Of a stretch of 11,926 nt of DNA, positions 6,621 through 11,926 are shown piece after piece. The stretch's first letter is position 1, and every line of letters begins with the position of its first letter. The notes beneath the pieces are model-generated. The model made no database searches, was not told the DNA's origin, and saw only the letters and a list, made by a program, of their open reading frames with translations. Source of the DNA: an uncultured Alistipes sp. (GTDB taxonomy: Bacteria; Bacteroidota; Bacteroidia; Bacteroidales; Rikenellaceae). The DNA is taken from the NCBI GenBank assembly GCA_900549685.1, contig UROX01000072.1, positions 1-11,926 on the forward strand, read 5' to 3'. The translations under genes and the position numbers were made by a program.

Positions 6621-7868
6621 TTATTCGAACCGGATGGTTTTCTCCGGCAAAATTAATGAAATTATCATGGTTGGCAAGGCGAGCAATCCGACGATGAGCA
6701 CGAACGTGGCCGCATCGAGCGCCAGCAGCCAGCCCGCATGCAGCGCCACGGGCACGGTAGTCAGGAAATAGCCCTCCGAATCGAGCGAAACCCATCCCGT
6801 ATAATGTTGCAGCAGACAGAGTCCCACGCCGAAAAGATTGCCCCAGAACATTCCCCGCAGAATCACGAACGAGGAGCGGATGACGAACATTTTCTGCAAC
6901 GCCCGGTTGCCCATGCCCAGCGCTTTGAGCACCCCGATCATGGAAGTGCGCTCGAGCAGAATGATCAGCAGCGCGGCGATCATGTTGAACAGCGCCACGA
7001 GCAACATCACGACGATGATGACGGCCGCATTGACGTTGTGGGCGTCCAGCCAGTCGAAAATCATCGGAAACTGTTTCTTGAGATTGGTCACCCGGAGCGA
7101 ATCCTCCTCTTCGCCGACGGCCTCCGTAACGACGCGGTAAACCTCGTCGGTATAGCGGTCCACCCGCGCGAAATCGTCCACCGCGATCTCGAAACCGGTC
7201 ACCTGCGTCGAGTCCCAGCCGTTGAGCCGCTGCACGTTGCGCATGTCGGTCAGCACCATCGCGCGGTCCATCTCGCCGAAGCCCGTATCGTATATGCCGC
7301 ACACCCGGAAACGGTCGCGCCGGGGCGGGTTCTGAACGAACAGCATTTCGATGGGATCGCCCGTTCCCACCTCCATCTGATCGGCCAGCGTACGGGAAAG
7401 CAACACCTCCTTGTGCCGCACGCCGCCGCCCGTCCGGGGCACGTCGCCCTCGAGAAGACTCTGTCGGAAGAACGACCAGTCGTAGGTCGAATCGACGCCC
7501 TTGAGCACGACGCCCGCCATCGCGTCCTCGCCTTTGAGGATTCCTCCCTTTATGGCATAAGGATTGATCCTGACGAATCCGGGCAGTCGCTCCAGCTCGG
7601 GCAGAAAAGCCTGTTCTCGCGCGACGGGGACCGTCTCGTAAGACGCGTTGCCGTCCATATGGACGATCTGTATCTGCGCCCCGAATCCGCTCAGTTTGGC
7701 GGCGATTTCGCGTTTGAATCCGAAAATCACCGCCAGAGAAACGATCATCACGGCCACGCCGACGGCCACGCTCAACGTGGCGATGCGCACCATCACGTTG
7801 TTCCGGCCTCCGGTTTTTGCCGCGGCGATGCGGCGGGCCAGAAAGAATTCGAGGTTCAGCTTACCCAT
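6621..7868 (-). CDS. LolC/LolE-like ABC transporter permease (FtsX family)
   Basis: 415 aa with the MacB/FtsX layout: a cytoplasmic amphipathic start (MGKLNLEFFLARRIAAAKTG, as in LolC/E), a first membrane segment at about 28-50, a periplasmic domain of about 230 residues, then three more segments near 280-304, 329-352 and 378-405. The coupling stretch ERTSMIGVLKALGMGN (306-321) between segments 2 and 3 is typical of FtsX permeases contacting the ATPase. In Bacteroidales this family is annotated as lipoprotein-releasing permease, supplying outer-membrane lipoproteins; the ATPase is not in the window. The frame is open back to 8000, but ATG 7868 fits the family N-terminus, so the longer form is rejected. 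It is the first gene of the minus-strand operon containing menG and three exported proteins, two of them lipoproteins. Only weak promoter candidates are seen upstream (TTACTTTG at 7912-7905). Confidence 0.9.
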   Translation of the reverse strand: MGKLNLEFFLARRIAAAKTGGRNNVMVRIATLSVAVGVAVMIVSLAVIFGFKREIAAKLSGFGAQIQIVHMDGNASYETVPVAREQAFLPELERLPGFVRINPYAIKGGILKGEDAMAGVVLKGVDSTYDWSFFRQSLLEGDVPRTGGGVRHKEVLLSRTLADQMEVGTGDPIEMLFVQNPPRRDRFRVCGIYDTGFGEMDRAMVLTDMRNVQRLNGWDSTQVTGFEIAVDDFARVDRYTDEVYRVVTEAVGEEEDSLRVTNLKKQFPMIFDWLDAHNVNAAVIIVVMLLVALFNMIAALLIILLERTSMIGVLKALGMGNRALQKMFVIRSSFVILRGMFWGNLFGVGLCLLQHYTGWVSLDSEGYFLTTVPVALHAGWLLALDAATFVLIVGLLALPTMIISLILPEKTIRFE

Positions 7869-7924
7869 AAGTCCATTATCGTGCGCCCGGAAACGAACGC
7901 CATGCAAAGTAACACAAAAATTCA

Positions 7925-7932
7925 TATTTTTG
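7925..7932 (+). promoter_or_regulatory. Bacteroidetes-type -7 box for the short-chain dehydrogenase gene
   Basis: TATTTTTG matches TAnnTTTG. It lies 82 nt upstream of the ATG at 8015, in the 146-nt region shared with the divergent permease operon. No -33 element is clear and the 5' leader would be fairly long, so this is a moderate call. Confidence 0.4.
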
Positions 7933-8014
7933 CACATCATGTTCGGCAAAGGACCGTGCGCCGACGCCACGCACCCTCCGCCGACAGACCACGCAAACAC
8001 CGAACCTACCGATC

Positions 8015-8794
8015 ATGGACAAAACCGCATTGATTACCGGAGCCTCCTCGGGCATAGGCGCCGCCACGGCGCAGAAACTGGCGGAGGCGGGTTACGACCT
8101 CGTCATCACGGGTCGCCGCACCGACCGGCTCCAGACGCTGAACGACGCGCTGGAGAGCCGGTACGGCATCCGGGTGCACGTGCTCGGCTTCGACATCCGG
8201 GACCGTTTTCAGACCGAAAGCGCGATCGACGCATTGCCGGACCGTTTCCGGCACATCGACCTGCTCGTCAATAACGCCGGACTCGCCGCCGGACTCGAAC
8301 ATATCGACGAAGGCGATCCGCTCGACTGGGACCGAATGATCGACACCAACGTCAAGGGCCTGCTCTACATCACCCGCATCGTAGCGCAGAAAATGATCGC
8401 CGACGGCCGCGGCGGCCACATCATCAACATCGGCTCGATAGCCGGCGTGCAGGCCTATGAGAACGGAGCGGTCTACTGCGCCTCGAAACATGCCGTACAC
8501 GCGCTGTCGCAGAGTATGCGGATGGATCTGCTGGGCCACGGCATCAAAGTGACCGAAATCCGTCCGGGAATGGTGGAGACCGAATTTTCGGTCGTCCGCT
8601 TCCACGGCGACCGGAAACGGGCGGACGAGGTATACCGCGGGATCGACCCACTGACGGGCGAGGACATCGCCTCCATCGTCTCATGGATCGTCTCGCTGCC
8701 GCCACATGTCAATATCAACGACATCGAGGTCATGCCCGCCCGGCAGGCGAACGCCTATCTCACCTGCCGCCGCACGCAGGAGGCCGGACAATAA
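8015..8794 (+). CDS. Short-chain dehydrogenase/reductase, YdfG-like
   Basis: 259 aa classical SDR with a Rossmann fold: cofactor loop TGASSGIG (8-15), NNAG (86-89), Asn112, catalytic Ser141, Tyr154 and Lys158 (in YCASK), and PG at 184-185. Two Arg (34-35) after the second strand suggest NADP(H) is preferred. The overall pattern (GRRTDRL, ADxGxGxIxNIGSIAG, and the C-terminal NINDIEVMP) resembles E. coli YdfG, a 3-hydroxy acid dehydrogenase acting on serine, threonine and related acids. The substrate here is inferred by resemblance only. It is cytoplasmic with no signal, divergent from the permease operon, and 84 nt upstream of the metallopeptidase gene with a hairpin between. Confidence 0.92.
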   Translation: MDKTALITGASSGIGAATAQKLAEAGYDLVITGRRTDRLQTLNDALESRYGIRVHVLGFDIRDRFQTESAIDALPDRFRHIDLLVNNAGLAAGLEHIDEGDPLDWDRMIDTNVKGLLYITRIVAQKMIADGRGGHIINIGSIAGVQAYENGAVYCASKHAVHALSQSMRMDLLGHGIKVTEIRPGMVETEFSVVRFHGDRKRADEVYRGIDPLTGEDIASIVSWIVSLPPHVNINDIEVMPARQANAYLTCRRTQEAGQ

Positions 8795-8813
8795 AACGGA
8801 CCGAAGTCCGTTT
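8794..8813 (+). terminator. Hairpin at the end of the short-chain dehydrogenase gene
   Basis: AAACGGAC pairs perfectly with GTCCGTTT around a CGAA tetraloop (8 bp), starting at the last base of the stop codon. The tail is only TTT-CC-TT, weak for an intrinsic terminator, so partial termination is possible and the next gene may still be transcribed with this one. Confidence 0.5.
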
Positions 8814-8878
8814 CCTTAGGAACGACACGTAAAACCCGGTTCCCCGAGACGGGAGCCACAAAACACGAAAACCGCAAT

Positions 8879-9565
8879 ATGTCAGGATTCATGCACCCGG
8901 AGTTTCTGCTGATCGTCATCATCGGGATCGCAGGCTTCATCGTACAGGCCAAACTCCAGTCCGTATTCAAGAAATATTCGAAAGTCATGTTCCCCGGCGG
9001 ACTGACGGGCAAGGACGTGGCGGAAAAGATGCTGCACGACAACGGCATCTACGACGTCAAGGTCGTATCGACGCCCGGCCATCTGACCGACCATTACAAT
9101 CCGGCCACCAAAACCGTCAATCTGAGCGAACCGGTCTACAACAGCAACAGCGTGGCCGCCGCGGCCGTAGCCGCCCACGAATGCGGGCACGCCGTGCAGC
9201 ACGCCAAGGAGTACGCGCCGCTGAAACTGCGTTCGGCGCTGGTGCCCGTGGTCAGCTTCTCGTCGCAATGGGCCGTATGGATCGTTATCGCCGGCATCGT
9301 GCTGATGAAATCGTTCCCGGCTCTGTTCTGGATCGGAATCGCCATGATCGCCCTCTCGGCCCTGTTCAGCATCGTCACGCTGCCGGTCGAATACAACGCC
9401 TCGGCCCGGGCCATGCAGTGGCTCACCTCCAGCTACACGCTGCGGGGCGAACAGGCCGCACAGGCCAAAGAGGCCCTCGCATGGGCGGCCCGCACCTATC
9501 TGGTCGCCGCGCTGTCGGCCATCGCCACGCTGATCTACTACCTCGGATTCGCCCGCAGGGACTGA
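8879..9565 (+). CDS. Membrane zinc metallopeptidase, YugP type
   Basis: 228 aa membrane protein with a zinc site HECGH (HExxH, 100-104) and a likely third ligand Glu171 in PVEYNASARA, the pattern of the Zn-peptidase family represented by Bacillus YugP. Membrane segments are near residues 9-22, 121-145, 149-170 and 205-225, placing the active-site helix next to the membrane. Other family-like blocks are KDVAEKMLHDNGI and TPGHLTDHYNPATKTVNLSEPVY. The family is widespread and presumed to be a protease; its substrates are not established as far as I know. Length is normal. It lies downstream of the dehydrogenase and ends at a strong terminator. Confidence 0.9.
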   Translation: MSGFMHPEFLLIVIIGIAGFIVQAKLQSVFKKYSKVMFPGGLTGKDVAEKMLHDNGIYDVKVVSTPGHLTDHYNPATKTVNLSEPVYNSNSVAAAAVAAHECGHAVQHAKEYAPLKLRSALVPVVSFSSQWAVWIVIAGIVLMKSFPALFWIGIAMIALSALFSIVTLPVEYNASARAMQWLTSSYTLRGEQAAQAKEALAWAARTYLVAALSAIATLIYYLGFARRD

Positions 9566-9592
9566 TCCCCCTGCCGCGATCTGAAAAACAAT

Positions 9593-9629
9593 ATACCCCG
9601 CCTCCGAATCGAGAGCGGGGTATGTTTTT
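9593..9629. terminator. Bidirectional intrinsic terminator
   Basis: ATACCCCGC (9593-9601) pairs with GCGGGGTAT (9615-9623), extended by CTC/GAG with one bulged base, followed by GTTTTT on the plus strand. On the minus strand the same stem is followed by a short gap and GTTTTT (from AAAAAC at 9585-9590), so it can serve both directions. It ends the metallopeptidase transcript and faces the candidate peptide frame at 9669-9758 from the other side. Confidence 0.85.
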
Positions 9630-9668
9630 CCCGAAATGTCCGGTTCCGTATCCGCTTCGTACCCGAAC

Positions 9669-9758
9669 CTATCCGCCGAAGGCACCCGAACCGCCGCCGT
9701 TACGGGAAAGAAGTCCGCCGCATGAACAAGTGTCGCATTCGTCCGAGCGCATGTACAT
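9669..9758 (-). CDS. Candidate 29-aa Cys/Gly-rich peptide
   Basis: On the minus strand ATG 9758 opens a frame ending at TAG 9669: it starts MYMRSDECDTCSCGG and ends GGGSGAFGG, with Cys at residues 8, 11 and 13. GGAGAG lies just upstream of the ATG at a good Shine-Dalgarno distance, unusual in Bacteroidetes. Codon choice (GGC, TCG, CGC, TGC) resembles the neighbouring genes. A bidirectional terminator stands about 40 nt beyond its stop. Against it: no promoter box found, no modification enzyme nearby, and the frame is open further upstream (to 9989), so the start is uncertain. It could be chance. Confidence 0.25.
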   Translation of the reverse strand: MYMRSDECDTCSCGGLLSRNGGGSGAFGG

Positions 9759-9872
9759 CACACTCTCCGTATCGGCCTGCAAGAAGCGGAATAAAAGCCA
9801 TAAACCGGACCGCATACGACACGACAGGACACCCGTTTCCGCGAGGCTCGAAGACAAAGCCGCCGGGAAGTT

Positions 9873-10151
9873 TTGCCCGGACCGCAACGCATCGGAAGCA
9901 CTGTTCTCCCGGACAACAGGCATATAATCTTCCGAAATCGAGGATATTGCCTGCCCTTCGAGGAATACTCCGACACCTACGATCCGCACAGCGAAGATCC
10001 CAAGGAACCGCTTATAAAATATGGCAAGGAGTATATACTACGTCCGGAATATCTTGTTCCGGCCCGTCAGGCCATCGACTCCGTTGAGCGCGCGGTTCCT
10101 TCTCCGAACGGATATAAGAAGCTGGAACCACGCCTGAGGCAACCGGCATAA
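9873..10151 (+). pseudogene. ATG-less open frame, possibly a gene remnant
   Basis: A 92-codon frame beginning at a TTG with no in-frame ATG. The middle reads like real protein (NRGYCLPFEEYSDTYDPHSE, then PLIKYGKEYILRPEYLVP), rich in Tyr, Pro and acidic residues and free of the Arg/Ser skew of most shadow frames here. I recognise no family. It has no promoter box or ribosome site. A degraded gene, a non-coding RNA locus or chance are all possible. Confidence 0.2.
10090..10133 (+). repeat. Stem-loop in the region before pckA
   Basis: GGTTCC-TTCT (10094-10103) pairs with AGAA (10117-10120) and GGAACC (10124-10129), with a 3-nt bulge; outer GCG/CGC pairs flank a C/A mismatch. No T-run follows on the plus strand, so it is not an obvious terminator. 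It may be structured RNA or chance. Confidence 0.4.
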
Positions 10152-10238
10152 ACATCTCCGTTCCCTCCCTCATCCGAGGGGAAAAGAGAAACGACCGTCC
10201 CGTATCCCGCCCCGACCGAATAACCGACAAGCATACAG

Positions 10239-10278
10239 ATAAAAAAAGAGGAAGCCCGAATCATCGGGCTTCCTCTTT
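10239..10278 (-). terminator. Intrinsic terminator of pckA
   Basis: AAAGAGGAAGCCCG (10245-10258) is exactly complementary to CGGGCTTCCTCTTT (10265-10278) around a 6-nt loop, and on the minus strand the 14-bp stem runs into a T-run. It lies about 25 nt past the pckA stop codon. Confidence 0.95.
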
Positions 10279-10302
10279 CTTATCGATTCGTTCCGTCCGG
10301 AA

Positions 10303-11910
10303 TTACAACTTCGGACCGGCGGCGACGAGCGCCTTGCCGGCTTCGTTGCCGGTGAACTTAGCGAAGTTCTTGATGAAACGTTCAGCCAGATCCTTGGCTT
10401 TGGCATCCCACTGAGCGGCATCGGCATAGGTGTCGCGAGGATCGAGGATCGAGGTGTCCACGCCCGGCAGAGCGGTCGGCACTTCGAAATCGAAGAACGG
10501 GATCTTCTTGGTCGGAGCCTTGTCGATCGAACCGTCGAGAATGGCGTCGATGATTCCGCGGGTATCTTTGATCGAGATACGTTTGCCGGTTCCGTTCCAT
10601 CCGGTGTTCACCAGATAGGCTTTGGCACCCGACACCTGCATCTTCTTGACGAGTTCTTCGCCGTATTTGGTCGGATGCAGCGAGAGGAACGCTGCACCGA
10701 AGCAGGCCGAGAACGTCGGAGTCGGTTCGGTGATACCGCGTTCGGTACCGGCCAGTTTGGCGGTGAAGCCCGACAGGAAGTAATATTTGGTCTGTTCTGG
10801 CGTGAGGATCGAAACCGGAGGCAGTACGCCGAAGGCATCGGCCGACAGGAAGATCACCTTCTGGGCGGGAGCGCCTTTCGAAACCGGTTTAACGATGTTT
10901 TTGATGTGGTAGATCGGGTACGAAACACGGGTGTTTTCGGTCACCGACTTGTCGGCGAAGTCGATCGAACCGTCCTTGCGAACCGTTACGTTCTCGAGCA
11001 GCGCGTCGCGCTTGATGGCATTCCAGATATCGGGTTCGCTGTCCTTGTCGAGGTTGATGACTTTGGCGTAGCAGCCGCCTTCGAAGTTGAAGACACCTTC
11101 GTCGTCCCAGCCGTGTTCGTCGTCGCCGATGAGCAGACGTTTCGGATCGGTCGAGAGCGTCGTCTTACCGGTACCCGAGAGGCCGAAGAAGATGGCGGTA
11201 TTCTTGCCTTCGAGGTCGGTGTTGGCCGAGCAGTGCATCGAGGCCATGCCTTTGAGCGGAAGCAGGTAGTTCATGTAAGAGAACATACCTTTCTTCATTT
11301 CGCCGCCGTACCACGTGTTGATGATGACCTGCATTTTTTCGGTCAGGTTGAACACCACAGCCGTTTCGGAATTCAGGCCCAGTTCCTTGTAGTTTTCGAC
11401 CTTGGCTTTCGAAGCGTTCAGTACGACGAAATCGGGTTCGCCGTAAGAAGCCAGTTCTTCGGCCGTCGGACGGATGAACATGTTGGTCACGAAATGCGCC
11501 TGCCAGGCCACTTCCATGATGAAGCGGATCTTGAGCCGGCTGTTTTCGTTGGCGCCGCAGAACGTATCGACCACGAACAGACGTTTGCCCGAAAGTTCTT
11601 TGTCGGCGATACCCTTGAGCACTTTCCAGCTCTCCTGCGAAACGGGTTTGTTATCGTTCTTGTATTCGTCCGAAGTCCACCAGATCGTATCGCGGGTCAC
11701 GTCGTCCATTACGAAGAACTTGTCTTTGGGCGAACGACCCGTGTAGACGCCGGTCATCACGTTCACGGCACCCATGTCGGTCAGCTGTCCCTTTTCGAAT
11801 CCTTCGAGACCCGGTTTGGTTTCTTCTTCGAACAACTGTTCGTAAGAGGGATTGTGTACGATCTCGGTCACGTCCGTGATTCCGTACTTACTCAAATCGA
11901 TCTTTGACAT
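10303..11910 (-). CDS. pckA: Phosphoenolpyruvate carboxykinase (ATP)
   Basis: A complete 535-aa ATP-type PEPCK, cytoplasmic, interconverting oxaloacetate + ATP with PEP + CO2 + ADP. Visible motifs: TGRSPKDKF (57-65; Arg59 is the substrate-binding Arg), NTWYGGEMKKGMFS (198-211; metal- and substrate-binding Lys and neighbours), the PEPCK P-loop GLSGTGKTTLS (243-253), GDDEHGWDD (262-270; metal-binding Asp) and the adenine-side GTERGITEPTPTFSACFG block. Length and all key residues are normal, so it should be active. In gut Bacteroidales the enzyme is thought to run mainly as a carboxylase, making oxaloacetate for succinate/propionate fermentation while gaining ATP; this is established for relatives, inferred here. 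It is a single-gene unit with a strong terminator. Only 16 bases precede the ATG, so its promoter is outside the window. Confidence 0.97.
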   Translation of the reverse strand: MSKIDLSKYGITDVTEIVHNPSYEQLFEEETKPGLEGFEKGQLTDMGAVNVMTGVYTGRSPKDKFFVMDDVTRDTIWWTSDEYKNDNKPVSQESWKVLKGIADKELSGKRLFVVDTFCGANENSRLKIRFIMEVAWQAHFVTNMFIRPTAEELASYGEPDFVVLNASKAKVENYKELGLNSETAVVFNLTEKMQVIINTWYGGEMKKGMFSYMNYLLPLKGMASMHCSANTDLEGKNTAIFFGLSGTGKTTLSTDPKRLLIGDDEHGWDDEGVFNFEGGCYAKVINLDKDSEPDIWNAIKRDALLENVTVRKDGSIDFADKSVTENTRVSYPIYHIKNIVKPVSKGAPAQKVIFLSADAFGVLPPVSILTPEQTKYYFLSGFTAKLAGTERGITEPTPTFSACFGAAFLSLHPTKYGEELVKKMQVSGAKAYLVNTGWNGTGKRISIKDTRGIIDAILDGSIDKAPTKKIPFFDFEVPTALPGVDTSILDPRDTYADAAQWDAKAKDLAERFIKNFAKFTGNEAGKALVAAGPKL

Positions 11911-11926
11911 AATTCCATTATTTTAG

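Larger units (their letters stand above)
9630..10244. other. Mostly gene-free region between the metallopeptidase gene and pckA
   Basis: Some 600 bases without a confident gene. Within it are two weak candidates described separately (a Cys/Gly-rich peptide frame at 9669-9758 and an ATG-less frame at 9873-10151) and a stem-loop at 10090-10133. I see no TAnnTTTG box clearly placed before either frame, and no tRNA or repeat array. Confidence 0.5.

Noticed and set aside
7869..8000. 44-residue N-terminal extension of the ABC permease
   Set aside because: The family N-terminus begins at MGKLNLEFFLARR (7868); the extension covers the intergenic region with the divergent promoter box.
6738..8033. 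431-codon plus-strand frame opposite the ABC permease
   Set aside because: It overlaps a protein with clear FtsX architecture and runs into the dehydrogenase promoter region; its composition is that of a shadow frame (His/Gln/Arg-rich).
10675..11907. 410-codon plus-strand frame opposite pckA
   Set aside because: PEPCK motifs are complete on the minus strand; the antisense frame has no recognisable domain.
1..11926. CRISPR arrays, tRNA, rRNA, insertion sequences
   Set aside because: I looked for regularly spaced repeats, tRNA cloverleaf landmarks, transposase motifs and paired terminal inverted repeats on both strands and saw none I could support.

Overview
The window looks like a chromosomal segment of a Bacteroidales bacterium, most plausibly an Alistipes-like member of the Rikenellaceae. 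The support is indirect. The genes are moderately GC-rich. Several gene starts are preceded by the Bacteroidetes-type TAnnTTTG promoter box rather than an E. coli-type -10. The PurM-like protein has the long form I know from Bacteroides. A large helical protein resembles a family I know only from Bacteroidetes. ATP-dependent PEP carboxykinase and a menaquinone methyltransferase also fit an anaerobic gut Bacteroidales.

Layout: (1) 1-216 is an AT-rich 3' coding tail, about 39% G+C by hand count, with an in-frame stop; it does not match the rest in composition. (2) 217-563 has no gene I can support. (3) A roughly 519-aa helical protein of unknown function (minus strand) and a PurM-like AIR synthase (plus strand) diverge from a 90-bp region with a promoter box on each strand. 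(4) purM ends at a very strong intrinsic terminator, followed by two more stem-loops in a gene-free stretch. (5) A small Ala-rich lipoprotein gene (minus) has its own well-formed promoter. (6) A minus-strand run reads, in transcription order, LolE/FtsX-type ABC permease, MenG/UbiE methyltransferase, lipoprotein of unknown function, LEA14/WHy-like lipoprotein, and secreted SPOR-domain protein. Gaps of 19 and 42 nt and two ATGA overlaps indicate one operon. (7) Divergent from it on the plus strand are a YdfG-like short-chain dehydrogenase and a YugP-type membrane zinc metallopeptidase, which ends at a bidirectional terminator. (8) 9630-10240 is mostly gene-free but holds a candidate 29-codon Cys/Gly-rich peptide gene and a 92-codon open frame without ATG. 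(9) pckA (minus) is complete, with a textbook terminator; its promoter lies beyond the window.

Functionally this is mostly housekeeping: purine synthesis, menaquinone synthesis, PEP/oxaloacetate exchange, and an envelope cluster of one permease and three exported proteins. I found no defence system, CRISPR array, tRNA, rRNA or intact mobile element. The parts most worth checking are the gene-free stretches with RNA structure, the tiny Cys/Gly-rich frame, the exported proteins linked to menG, and the AT-rich tail at the left edge.
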